Of a stretch of 64,000 nucleotides of DNA, positions 45,802 to 55,100 are shown piece by piece. The translations under genes were made by a program, and so were the position numbers. Position 1 is the first letter of the stretch. Each line of letters opens with the position of its first letter. The DNA is from Erysipelotrichaceae bacterium (GTDB taxonomy: Bacteria; Bacillota_I; Bacilli_A; Erysipelotrichales; Erysipelotrichaceae), in NCBI GenBank assembly GCA_030531215.1, contig JAUNNY010000005.1, forward strand, positions 1-64,000, in the 5' to 3' direction. The notes beneath the pieces are model-generated. The model did not search any database. It had not been told where the DNA came from and saw only the letters and a program-made list of their open reading frames with translations.

Positions 45802-47491
45802 TGACATATTCATTTTGATAGTCGTCTATTCCAAAAATGTTGCATACTGGCACAACTTCACCATCACTATTTGTATAAGTGATGGTTTCTTTTTTATTAT
45901 TTAGATCAACTTGGACATATAATCCTGTATATTGCTTTGTACCATGAGCTAATGTATCACCCGTTTGTTTATTCGAACATCTGCCAACTAAGAAAGCATA
46001 AAAATTATTATTAGTTAAATAACCATCATATGTTTTACCTTCAATGCCAGAGTAGTTTTTATTATAGACTAATTGCGTATTTGATTTTACTGCGCCTGGT
46101 TCAAAGATTGTTATGTCGTGTTGATGGCCAGATAAAGAAATATCTACATTCATTTGATTAATTAATTCGGTCCATAATTCCTTATACTTTACATGATTCT
46201 TCCTTGCATTAACAAAAGTAATTGGTATATGGGAAAGTACTATTTTATATTTACAGCCTTCAAAATAGTTTTCATTAATTAACTTTTGGAGTAGAGCTGT
46301 TTGTTCATCACGGTACAAATCAAATTGTGCAGAATCAAAATATTCCCACCAGTCATCATCATGATCTTCGCCAATATCTAAAACTACACCTTTGATGTCT
46401 TTTCCTAACTTGAATGTGTAGTAGAACTTTTCATTTTTACTGCCAACATATTTGTATAAATCTTCAGCCATCTCACCTTTAATTTCGTGATTACCTCTAG
46501 CGTATACTACTGGTATTTCCCCATTGGTTATTTTATTAGCTACATAATTTGTTGCGTTGGCATTTTCGTGATATTCAACCATAGATACTGTATCGCCTAA
46601 CATTACTATGAAATCTAAATTTTCAATTTTAGATGCAGCTAAGATTGCGCCATCATATGATTCATGAATATCAGATAGAGCATAATAATTTAAACCATCA
46701 TTAGTATCAACGGGTCTAAATTTATGATTAATTGAAATGGTATCGCCTTTATAAGCACCAAATGGTCCACGATATATCATTTGTTGAGCATAGATAGTAT
46801 ATTCTTTGTATTTATCAAGTTCTTCCATTGGAACACATACTTTATGTACAAGATCTTTTGATCTCATACTTCCAGCATATAAGTCATAATATGTTTTATC
46901 ACCGACTTTAACCCATACTAGGCTATTATCACTTGTTGAAAAGACGATTTGATATTCATCTTCAACTGCATATACTACAGCATCTTGTGAGAATTTATTT
47001 ATTTTTAATTTATAACCAATGAAAATCGATGAAATAATAATCAACAAAACAAGCACAGTTTTAACAACAATTGATTTCTTATTTGTTTTAATTGGGAAAA
47101 ATAAGATTACTGCAAATACAATGATTAAACCTGTAACCAATAGAGATTTATAGAAATGAGGAAGAATAAAATCAAGATAATCTTGGCTACCAAAATAGAT
47201 GATTACTCCAATAGCTGCAGTAAAGATAACATTTAATACTAAAGTGATTATGGAATGTATTTTCTTTTCAGGATATTTGTAGATTCCATATAAAGAATAT
47301 ACAAAGATAAGCCATAACAATATACATACTATTATTGGTAAATACATTACTATGAATGATTGATTTGTATCTGCACCTAAAAACTTTGATATACCAGCAT
47401 AATTTATTCTTAAGGCCACAAAAAACAAGGCAATGACTAAAGAATAAAAACTAATTAATATTGATGTTATTCTATTTTTTATTTCCATCAT
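45776..47491 (-). CDS. Membrane-anchored metallophosphoesterase
   Basis: 571 aa. Five hydrophobic segments cover the first 165 residues, then a beta-rich spacer and a calcineurin-like phosphoesterase domain. Its metal-binding motifs are in order: SDIHE, LGDTVS, RGNHEIKG, SHIP and SGHQHD. It faces the outside if the five helices place the enzyme there, but topology cannot be decided by eye. Substrate unknown; nucleotides, phospholipids or teichoic acid are possibilities. Convergent overlap with the GNAT gene. Confidence 0.88.
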   Translation of the reverse strand: MMEIKNRITSILISFYSLVIALFFVALRINYAGISKFLGADTNQSFIVMYLPIIVCILLWLIFVYSLYGIYKYPEKKIHSIITLVLNVIFTAAIGVIIYFGSQDYLDFILPHFYKSLLVTGLIIVFAVILFFPIKTNKKSIVVKTVLVLLIIISSIFIGYKLKINKFSQDAVVYAVEDEYQIVFSTSDNSLVWVKVGDKTYYDLYAGSMRSKDLVHKVCVPMEELDKYKEYTIYAQQMIYRGPFGAYKGDTISINHKFRPVDTNDGLNYYALSDIHESYDGAILAASKIENLDFIVMLGDTVSMVEYHENANATNYVANKITNGEIPVVYARGNHEIKGEMAEDLYKYVGSKNEKFYYTFKLGKDIKGVVLDIGEDHDDDWWEYFDSAQFDLYRDEQTALLQKLINENYFEGCKYKIVLSHIPITFVNARKNHVKYKELWTELINQMNVDISLSGHQHDITIFEPGAVKSNTQLVYNKNYSGIEGKTYDGYLTNNNFYAFLVGRCSNKQTGDTLAHGTKQYTGLYVQVDLNNKKETITYTNSDGEVVPVCNIFGIDDYQNEYVINLSTLIP

Positions 47492-47547
47492 TATTTACCT
47501 CTTATCTCATTTTAACATTACGAGATGATAGAATAAGGGTATAAGAT

Positions 47548-49101
47548 ATGACTTTAGAAAGAATAAAGACTATGAACAATAAATATCCTCGCCCTCAATT
47601 AAAGAGAAATGTTTTCTTCAGTTTAAACGGAACATGGTTAATGAATAAGGAAGAAATTATAGTTCCATCATGTCGCCAAGAGAAAAAGCTTCATTATGAA
47701 AAACATTTTAATTATGAAAAAACAAATGACAGAGTAATTCTTCATTTTTCTAAAGTCGATCAAATCGCAAAAGTATATTTAAATAATAAATATTTGGGAG
47801 AACACGTTGGCGGGTATCTTCCTTTCGAATTTGAAATAACTGATTCAGTCAACATTGGTGACAATAAACTAGAAGTTGATGTTGTTGACGAATTAGATAA
47901 AACCTATCCATATGGCAAGCAAACCCTTAATCCTAGTGGTATGTGGTATACACCAGTGACTGGAATATGGGGAGATGTGTGGTATGAGGAAGTACCTAAT
48001 AGATATATCAAAAATATAAAGATAACTCCTGATTTAAAAGGTGTGGATTTGGATATAGAAATCGATGATTTAGGAACAATAGAAAACAAGCATCTTAGAA
48101 AAGAAATAGAGAATCCTATCTTGTGGACACCAAGTAATCCTCATTTATATAAGGAAATAATTAAAGAAGATAAAGATGAAGTTGAAATATATTATGGTTT
48201 AAGAACAATTACTATTCAAAAAATAGATGGTATTAATAGAGTTTGTTTAAATGACAAACCTATTATTATCAGTGGTTTATTAGATCAAGGATATTGGAAA
48301 GACACTTTATTTATTCCTAATTGTGAAGATGGCTATGAAAAAGATATTTTGAATGTCAAAGAACTAGGCTACAACTTGCTGAGAAAACATATCAAAATCG
48401 AAGCAGAACAGTTCTACTATGATTGTGATAGATTAGGCATGCTAGTTATGCAAGATATGGTTGAAAACGGAGAATATCATTACTTTAGAGATACTATTCT
48501 TCCAACAATAGGTGTTAATTTAAAAGACAAAGTTAATAAACTAGATGATAGAATGAATTTCTTTATTGAACATAGTAAACAAACATTGGATCATCTACAC
48601 AATCATCCTAGTATTATTGCATATACCATCTTTAATGAAGGATGGGGGCAATTCAATGCGGATAAACTATATGATATTTGTAAAGCTAAAGACAGTACTA
48701 GACTATATGATGCGACATCAGGATGGTTTAGACAAAAAAAGAATGATTTTGATTCTTTGCATATCTATTTTAGAAACAAGCATCTTTCACCAAAACAAAG
48801 ACCGATGTTGTTGTCGGAATGTGGTGGATATATTTATGCTATAAATAATGACGAAGTTAAATGGGGTTATGGTATTTGTAAATCTAAAGAAGAGCTTACA
48901 AATAAAATTGTTGAAATGTATAAAACGATGGTAATTCCTAGTATAAAGGATGGTTTATGTGGAGTTATATTTACTCAGATTTCAGACGTTGAGGGTGAAG
49001 TTAATGGTTTATATAATTTCGATAGAACAGAGCTTAAGGTTGAAAAAGAAAAAATAAAAGAAATAAATAATGTTATAACAAACTATTTAGAAGGAGATTA
49101 A
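47548..49101 (+). CDS. Short GH2 beta-glycosidase
   Basis: 517 aa, shorter than the GH2 at 33632 and with a contracted middle beta-sandwich (about residues 150-215). The sugar-binding domain begins FFSLNGTWLMN. The acid/base Glu is in FNEGWGQF and the nucleophile Glu in LLSECGGY. It should be a cytoplasmic beta-glycosidase, perhaps for a small oligosaccharide. The ATG at 47548 has a weak AAGGG upstream. The gene is 4 bases ahead of a methyltransferase. Confidence 0.88.
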   Translation: MTLERIKTMNNKYPRPQLKRNVFFSLNGTWLMNKEEIIVPSCRQEKKLHYEKHFNYEKTNDRVILHFSKVDQIAKVYLNNKYLGEHVGGYLPFEFEITDSVNIGDNKLEVDVVDELDKTYPYGKQTLNPSGMWYTPVTGIWGDVWYEEVPNRYIKNIKITPDLKGVDLDIEIDDLGTIENKHLRKEIENPILWTPSNPHLYKEIIKEDKDEVEIYYGLRTITIQKIDGINRVCLNDKPIIISGLLDQGYWKDTLFIPNCEDGYEKDILNVKELGYNLLRKHIKIEAEQFYYDCDRLGMLVMQDMVENGEYHYFRDTILPTIGVNLKDKVNKLDDRMNFFIEHSKQTLDHLHNHPSIIAYTIFNEGWGQFNADKLYDICKAKDSTRLYDATSGWFRQKKNDFDSLHIYFRNKHLSPKQRPMLLSECGGYIYAINNDEVKWGYGICKSKEELTNKIVEMYKTMVIPSIKDGLCGVIFTQISDVEGEVNGLYNFDRTELKVEKEKIKEINNVITNYLEGD

Positions 49102-49105
49102 AGGA

Positions 49106-49726
49106 ATGGATCATTTTAGAACGCAATATGAAAAACTATATGATTCTGAAGAATATTATTGGGGATTAGAACCAGCTGATTTTTTACCACTTTTATTAGA
49201 AGCTGTCGGCAAAGATCCAAGCGATGTAAAGGTATTAGATATTGGATGCGGTGAAGGTAAAGATGCAGTTTATATGGCCAAGCATGGATGCAAAGTAACT
49301 GCTTTTGATATCACAGAATCAGGTATTAAAAAGACCAAGCTATTGGCAGATAAAAATAATGTTGATATTACAGCATATGTAGATGATATCAACACATTTA
49401 ATACCGATGATAAATTCGACATTATTTACTCCACGGGCACAATTCAATATTTATTCCCAGAAAATATTGAATCTTTCTTTGAGAAAGTAAAGAATATTAC
49501 AAATATTGGCGGTATTGTGTATTTTAATGTTTTTGTAGATAAACCATATTTGCCTCTTCCTCCTGATTGGGATAAAGAAGAAAAAATGTGGAAGACTGGA
49601 GATTTATTTGTTCATTTTGCGGACTGGGAAATTTGTAAGATTGATGAAGTAACATTCGAAGATAATAGTGGTGGTGTAAAGCATTACCATTGTATGGATA
49701 ATATTTTAGCTAGAAGAAAAATATAA
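49106..49726 (+). CDS. Class I SAM-dependent methyltransferase (TehB-like)
   Basis: 206 aa. Motif I is VLDIGCGEGKDAVYMA, then a post-I acidic segment FDITESGIKK and motif IV STGTIQYL. This is the Rossmann-fold methyltransferase of the TehB/tellurite-resistance-like group, with unknown substrate. Strong Shine-Dalgarno GGAG upstream. It is in line with GH2 before it and an FMN protein after it, without evident functional relation. Confidence 0.87.
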   Translation: MDHFRTQYEKLYDSEEYYWGLEPADFLPLLLEAVGKDPSDVKVLDIGCGEGKDAVYMAKHGCKVTAFDITESGIKKTKLLADKNNVDITAYVDDINTFNTDDKFDIIYSTGTIQYLFPENIESFFEKVKNITNIGGIVYFNVFVDKPYLPLPPDWDKEEKMWKTGDLFVHFADWEICKIDEVTFEDNSGGVKHYHCMDNILARRKI

Positions 49727-49738
49727 AGGAGAAAAAAT

Positions 49739-50134
49739 ATGAACGAAGTGTATGAATTTTTAAAGAAATGTGGAACTTATTATCTTGCGACTATCGATGC
49801 ACAAGGTAAACCAAGCATTAGGCCTTTTGGAACGGTTGATATCTTTGATGGTCAACTAACTATTCAAACAGGAAAGATTAAAGAAGTATCAAAACAAATT
49901 CACAATAATCCTAATGTTTCAATTTGTGCTTTTGATGGAAAAGAATGGTTAAGATTAAATGCTACAGCAATCGAAGAAGAAAGAATTGAAGCAGCTGAAC
50001 ATATGTTAGATGAATATCCTAGTCTACAAGGGATGTATAAAGCAGGCGATGGTAACACTGAGATATTTAAATTAACAAACGTTAAAGCTACTATTAGCAG
50101 TTTTGTTGCAGCGCCAAAAACATACGAGTGGTAA
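49739..50134 (+). CDS. Pyridoxamine-5'-phosphate-oxidase-like FMN protein
   Basis: 131 aa single-domain split-barrel flavoprotein. The sequence YLATIDAQGKPSIRPFGTVD and the later ISICAFDGKEWLRLNATA-type strand are typical of small pyridoxamine 5'-phosphate oxidase-fold FMN-binding proteins. The substrate is not known; related proteins reduce quinones or hold FMN. Shine-Dalgarno AAAGGAG. The next gene starts just after its stop. Confidence 0.85.
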   Translation: MNEVYEFLKKCGTYYLATIDAQGKPSIRPFGTVDIFDGQLTIQTGKIKEVSKQIHNNPNVSICAFDGKEWLRLNATAIEEERIEAAEHMLDEYPSLQGMYKAGDGNTEIFKLTNVKATISSFVAAPKTYEW

Positions 50135-50136
50135 TA

Positions 50137-50631
50137 ATGAAAGAAATCGAAATAACAGAATTAAATAAATATGTTGATCCATTGTCTATTGGAAATGATC
50201 CGGCAATAGTCATGGTTTCTGATGGTAACGAAACCAACGGCATGACTATTGGTTGGGCAGGCTTTGGCGTGTTATGGAAGAAACTGATGGCAACTGTTTA
50301 TATTCACAAACTTAGATATTCAAAACATATCTTTGATAATGCTAAGTATTTTGCAATTTGTTTTATGAAACCAGAACACAAAGAGATTGTTAAATATTTC
50401 GGAACTGCATCAGGTAAGAATGAAAATAAAATAGAAAGATGTGGCTTAGAAATTATAAATGATACAGCGCCATACTTTAAAGATTCTAGAGTAGCAGTAA
50501 TATGCAGAAAAATGGGGCAATCCGATTTTGATATCAATCATGTAGATGAGGGTGTTGAAGCATGGTATCAAAAAGATGGAGTACATAGTCAATACTATGG
50601 AGAAATAGTCAAAGTCTATGTTTCAGATTAG
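50137..50631 (+). CDS. Flavin reductase-like FMN-binding protein
   Basis: 164 aa with the flavin-reductase split barrel: NDPAIVMVSDGNETNGMTIGWAGFG, VYIHKLRYSKH and MKPEHKEIVKYFGTASGK. Likely NAD(P)H:FMN oxidoreductase or FMN-binding protein. The start at 50137, two bases after the previous stop, is preferred to the GTG at 50128, which overlaps. It ends right before the promoter of the RNA locus at 50652. Confidence 0.82.
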   Translation: MKEIEITELNKYVDPLSIGNDPAIVMVSDGNETNGMTIGWAGFGVLWKKLMATVYIHKLRYSKHIFDNAKYFAICFMKPEHKEIVKYFGTASGKNENKIERCGLEIINDTAPYFKDSRVAVICRKMGQSDFDINHVDEGVEAWYQKDGVHSQYYGEIVKVYVSD

Positions 50632-50651
50632 TGTATTTTAATAATAAATTA

Positions 50652-50660
50652 TGATATAAT
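50652..50660 (+). promoter_or_regulatory. Extended -10 promoter of the structured RNA
   Basis: TGATATAAT at 50652-50660 is an extended -10 (TGnTATAAT). The predicted start near 50667 (G) opens the structured RNA. The -35 region (TGTATT at 50632) is weak, as tolerated with an extended -10. The same nonamer precedes efp (51526) and pfp (59258). Confidence 0.65.
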
Positions 50661-50666
50661 TTTTTT

Positions 50667-50874
50667 GCTGAAAAGCTAGGGTGTGATGGATTAAAATTCC
50701 ATTATTGAATAATAGAAGATAACGTTAGATACTTACTATTATTCAATGAACCAGTAAGTGTGATTGGCCTTACTAGCCTGACCCACGGGCTAAAAATAAA
50801 GTGGTCTACCATGGCTGAAATGCCCCAATCAAAAAATAACTTAATGAGCATCCTTGTTGGTGCTCTTTGTTTTT
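50667..50874 (+). ncRNA. Structured RNA of unknown class upstream of a nuclease-like gene
   Basis: About 208 nt from the predicted start to a terminator, with no ORF. Stems seen: GCT/AGC (50667-50676), ATGGA/TCCAT (50686-50702), a perfect 12-bp stem ATTGAATAATAG/CTATTATTCAAT (50704-50715 with 50735-50746), AGTAAG/CTTACT (50753-50758 with 50769-50774) and TAGCC/GGCTA (50774-50778 with 50788-50792). Two loops can pair downstream: TGATTGG (50761-50767) with CCAATCA (50825-50831), and GACCCAC (50780-50786, one bulged C) with GTGGTC (50801-50806). These would be two pseudoknots. It is not a recognisable tmRNA, RNase P RNA, SRP RNA, T-box or riboswitch. It may be an antitoxin RNA, a novel riboswitch or an sRNA. 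Confidence 0.6.
50846..50874 (+). terminator. Terminator between the RNA and the nuclease-like gene
   Basis: GAGCA (50846-50850) pairs with TGCTC (50861-50865), followed by TTTGTTTTT. It ends 9 bases before the start codon of the next gene, so that gene is transcribed only by read-through or by a promoter not seen here. Confidence 0.75.
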
Positions 50875-50883
50875 ATTAGAGAT

Positions 50884-51501
50884 ATGTATGACGATTTGCT
50901 ATACAATAATTTAATATATTTTGAAAACAACATTATTCCAAATGTATTTGTTTTGCATACCAAAAATGGAGCGATAGTAATTAAAGCAATCAAAGAAAAT
51001 TTTATGCATTTAGTAGGAGCTCAACATTCGCCAATTATTCAAAACGCTCTGCCTGCTTCACTTTTTTATAATAATGTCAAAAACAAAAAAATGTCTTTAT
51101 ATTCCATTGTGGACAAGAACAATCTAAATAATCGCGAATTAACATACGTTGAAAATAACATTGTAAACAAAAACTTATTTTTTGTAGATATATTTGAATC
51201 ATTGATAAAATGTAATGCAAATTTATATGTGTATTCTAGAAAAACAGGTTATAACAATGCTTTTGACTGTGATTATCTTCATTTTGTTTACAAGAATTAC
51301 ATGGGATTATATTTAGGTTTTGTTAGAGACAATAAAAGTGATTATCATTTCTTTTCATCAATAATTGTCGAGAAAGACAAGCCATTGAAATATCTTACTA
51401 ATGAGAGAATTAAAATTACTAAAAAAGAAATAATTAATATTGAGCGTTTCGATATAAACAAATTAGTTCTAGTTTCATCAAAAAGAAATATTCATAAATA
51501 A
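50884..51501 (+). CDS. Putative BECR/PBECR4-type nuclease-fold protein
   Basis: 205 aa, Asn-rich (about one residue in seven). The segment AIKENFMHLVGAQHS near residues 40-54, and a later region beginning KNYMGLYLGFVRDNKSDYHFF, resemble PBECR4-type proteins (phage Barnase-EndoU-ColicinE5/D-RelE-like nuclease fold), many of which are toxin-like. This is from memory and not computed. The frame is open from 50854, but that TTG lies inside the terminator; ATG 50884 is used with a weak ribosome site (TTAGAGAT). Low expression would suit a toxin. An unrelated protein cannot be ruled out. Confidence 0.55.
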   Translation: MYDDLLYNNLIYFENNIIPNVFVLHTKNGAIVIKAIKENFMHLVGAQHSPIIQNALPASLFYNNVKNKKMSLYSIVDKNNLNNRELTYVENNIVNKNLFFVDIFESLIKCNANLYVYSRKTGYNNAFDCDYLHFVYKNYMGLYLGFVRDNKSDYHFFSSIIVEKDKPLKYLTNERIKITKKEIINIERFDINKLVLVSSKRNIHK

Positions 51502-51525
51502 AACATTAAGATTTAATTGACTAGT

Positions 51526-51534
51526 TGATATAAT
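51526..51534 (+). promoter_or_regulatory. Extended -10 promoter of efp
   Basis: TGATATAAT with a possible -35 TTAAGA at 51506-51511 at 17-base spacing. It gives efp a leader of about 20 bases with AGAGGT as Shine-Dalgarno. It makes efp independent of the preceding nuclease-like gene. Confidence 0.65.
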
Positions 51535-51562
51535 AGTAAAGTAGAAAAAGAGGTAAATATTT

Positions 51563-52123
51563 ATGGCTATAGAAGCAGGTGATTTTAAAACAGGATTAAC
51601 ATTATTAATTGATGGTGACCCATGGGTTGTCTTAGATTTCCAACATGTAAAACCAGGTAAGGGCGCCGCCATCCTAAAAACAAAGATGAAAAATCTTAAG
51701 TCTGGTGTAACACTAGAAAGAAACTATAATGCATCTACAAAATTTGAGGGTGCTACTATCGAAAAGAAGAAAGCAACTTTCTCATACGAATCTGATGGCA
51801 CATACTATTTTATGGATCAAGAAACATACGATACATATGAGTTAACTGAAAACCAAATTGGTTTCAAGAAATATTTCATTTTAGATGGTATGGAAATTAT
51901 GATGGTCTTCTTTGAAGGCAACGTTCTAGATATTTCATTGCCTGATAAGGTTGAAGAAAAATTGGTTGAATGTGAACAAGCTGTAAAAGGTGATACTGCA
52001 ACAAACGCATTAAAGAACGCTGTAACGGAAACAGGCTTACAAGTTAAAGTACCTATGTTCATTAATGAAACTGATACGATTATTCTTTCAACAGCTGATG
52101 GAAAATACGCAGGAAGAGCTTAG
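51563..52123 (+). CDS. efp: Elongation factor P
   Basis: 186 aa, the normal EF-P length with three beta-barrel domains. The tip loop is KPGKGAAI with K33, the usual site of modification. It relieves ribosome stalling at polyproline stretches. The rest, YNASTKFEGATIEKK and ending GKYAGRA, fits well. Its own promoter and terminator isolate it as a single gene. No modification enzyme gene is visible in the window. Confidence 0.96.
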   Translation: MAIEAGDFKTGLTLLIDGDPWVVLDFQHVKPGKGAAILKTKMKNLKSGVTLERNYNASTKFEGATIEKKKATFSYESDGTYYFMDQETYDTYELTENQIGFKKYFILDGMEIMMVFFEGNVLDISLPDKVEEKLVECEQAVKGDTATNALKNAVTETGLQVKVPMFINETDTIILSTADGKYAGRA

Positions 52124-52132
52124 GCTCTTTTT
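52114..52132 (+). terminator. Terminator at the end of efp
   Basis: AAGAGC (52114-52119) pairs with GCTCTT (52124-52129) around a 4-base loop that contains the start of the efp stop codon, then TTT. A second terminator follows. Confidence 0.75.
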
Positions 52133-52146
52133 GTTTAGGCTAAATT

Positions 52147-52182
52147 AAAATGAACTTACCTATATATGGCAAGTTCATTTTT
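52147..52182. terminator. Bidirectional terminator between efp and the subtilase
   Basis: AAAATGAACTT (52147-52157) pairs with AAGTTCATTTT (52171-52181) around a 13-base loop; T-rich in both directions. Serves the convergent subtilase gene as well. Confidence 0.85.
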
Positions 52183-52183
52183 A

Positions 52184-55100
52184 TTATTCTATAGCAGTTG
52201 CTACTGGTCTATATTTTTCATCATGATGTTCAGGAGCAACATAATCACCCAATAAAGGATTTGTTTCCATACGTGTATAACTAAACGTTATATTGCTTCC
52301 TGAAGAAGGAGCATAAACATAAAGTTGATCTTTATATCCAATAGCTGCAGGTCTACGTAACGGATTATTGCTTGCACGCATATTTAGGGATATTGCTTCC
52401 TTAGGATTTTCATCTTCATCAATAGGAATGAAGTATGTGTCAGATTCATTGTTTATACTTGTAGGTCCGACAACTACAACGCCATCTTTAACAGCAGCTA
52501 CAGCATAGTATATATCTTTCATTTGTTCAACAAATTCTTCTAACTTATATTCGTCTTTTGTTGTATATCTAGGTCCTAACTCTTCATCTTTAACAGTACA
52601 GGTTAATCTTTCTACACTAGATATGGTTTCGCCACTTAATCCCGGAACCATGCCCCCCGATATCCAAATATCGTTATTATATATTGCGACATTAGGTGAT
52701 AATCTTTCTGTTTCACCATAAGTAACGAATTCTTTATTTTCACTATCCCACTTAAGAATTTTGCCATCGGTAGCTCCAATTAAATATAATTCATTATTGA
52801 TGTTGGCCATAGTGAAATTGTTTGTAGGAACTTCTTTCGTAAATTCATCATCAATTTTCCAGTTATCATTTTCATCAAGTGTAAGCATACATCCTCGATT
52901 GTATTCTTTTGGTGAAGTTACTACTAATACGTATAATTTTCCTTTATAAGGCGTTGCTGAATAATACCAAATATTATTAATACCAGCTTTGTTAATTAAT
53001 TCCATAGGCAAATTAATAATTTCCCACTTGCCATCATTTATTCCATATCGAACCATTTTGTTTGGAACATTATCTAATTCGCCTTGATATTTTGCCGTAA
53101 CATCTGCTACTTGTTGAAGGAAATAGATATGGTCATTATATGCTGTTAAGCTACAGCCATCATATGCGGCTAATACTTCTTCTATTTCACTTGGAATATT
53201 TACATCAACAGTATCGTAATATTCGTAATTTTTATTATTACCTAATTCAAATTTCTTGATAGGAGAGGTACCATATTGATTTGTTACTCGGATTATTGCA
53301 TTTCCTCCTACAAAGTTATTTGGTATATCTACGATTAATGAATCACCAGTTTGCTTATAGTTTAATTTCGTATAAGAATTATCATTTTCTGGTTTGTATT
53401 CTACACCTTTTATATATGAGAAGAAATTACCTGAAACTTTAATTTTATTGTTAGATAATATTTTAATTTCTTCTATGTATGGTGTTAGCTTATTTCCTAG
53501 AGCGCCATCAACATTAGCGATACCTTCACTATTACATTTTCCATCTAGAGTATCTAGCTTCTTAACGCTTGATAATATACGTTCAACAACTTCGTCTGCT
53601 TTCATATCTGGATATGTTCCAAATATTACTGCTGCTTCACCAGCCACAGCTGGACATGCCATAGATGTTCCAGACATAAATACATAAGGCACCAAGTCAT
53701 CACCAGCCGCAAACATATCAAGGCACAAATCAAAATCTAAAATAGATTCATAATCATCGTTCTGTATGTTGAATTTAAATTGTAGATAGAAATGATCCCA
53801 ATCTACATTCCATTCTTTTGTTTGATCAAGTTCCCAGTCGTAATCAAAATTGGTTAGATCGATAAATGCGCTACCCCAACCTGTTGCTGATGAATATTGA
53901 GCGTTTAATAGACCACTATATCGATAGGTTGTACCATCCTCTGCAACTAGTGGAATGTAGTATGTAGATATAAAGGTATCTAATTTGCCTTCTTTTATTG
54001 GCAAAAATTTAAAAGCTAAATATTTCTTATCTTTAATTGCAGAAATATCTAAATCAGTATCAGAAAAAACCAATACTGTACCATCATCTGAAGCCATTTG
54101 TTTTATTAATGTTCTTGGAATGAATAGACAGTTGCTGTCATCGTAGCCCATATTTTTATTAATATATGCACCGTTGTTTATCAGAGTATTAAATGTGATA
54201 TCTGTATTATTTCCATCGAATGTTTGTAAAGATATGTAATCACTATCGAATTCAGGATAATAATTTAATCTGTCTTCTTTATCTTCTTCTTCCTCATAAG
54301 GAAAGTCGTTGACATCAGTTGAAATTATCATTGTTCCTGGTGCATAGATATCGACATTATTTTGGCCATAACATGAAAATTCAGCAGGGGTTCCATTAGG
54401 ATTGATTGCACCAACAACAATTGCATATGGATTATCGGCTAACGCTGCAGCATTTTCTGAAGTCTTATCATCGTCGTTGTATGAATTGCCTGCAGAGAAA
54501 ACAGACACAACATCATACTTTTCACCAAGTTCATATACTAATTTATTTAAAATGTTTGAGCTTACTGCGCCAGTACCCCAAGAATTAGAAGCAACTTTAA
54601 CTGGAACGCCAGCTTCACATGCAGCAACAATGTATTCAAAACATTCTACAAATGAAGCAAAGCAATCATCATGATGAACAGACATTATTTTAGCGTTAGG
54701 TGCAACACCAGATATTCCCTCACCATTCCATAAAGCACCAATAATACCTGCACAGTGAGTTCCATGATTTCTCTCTATATAATATTTTTCTTCATCGCCA
54801 CCATCAGCATTATTAAAACCAAATTTATCCGCATTTGGATATGTGCCCCATAAACCAATATTTCCAGGATCTTGCCAAATATTTAAATCATCATGGTAGA
54901 TATCAACGCCACAATCTATTACCGCAACAACAACTTCTTTTAGTCCAGGATCTTCTTGTGTAAGCCATTGGCTATAGCCCATATCAACGCCTTTGCCAGT
55001 TCCTAACATACGGCCATCATTGTTCATGCTCCATTGATATTTAGTGGCATCCGCAATCTTTTTTTCTTCTTTATTTTCTTCTTCACTTATTTCTTCAACA

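Noticed and set aside
50801-50816. T-box-like GTGGTCTACCATGG in the structured RNA
   Set aside because: It differs from AGGGTGGNACCGCG in the invariant 3' part, no specifier stem or antiterminator alternative to the terminator can be drawn, and the next gene is not an amino-acid gene.
50667-50874. tmRNA, RNase P RNA, SRP RNA or 6S RNA
   Set aside because: No tRNA-like ends or GGTTCGAATCC, no RNase P P4 core, no GGAAGCAGC SRP loop, and no single long closing stem with a central bubble as in 6S RNA.
50854-50883. TTG start of the nuclease-like protein
   Set aside because: It lies within the terminator hairpin of the RNA; the ATG at 50884 is the first start after it.
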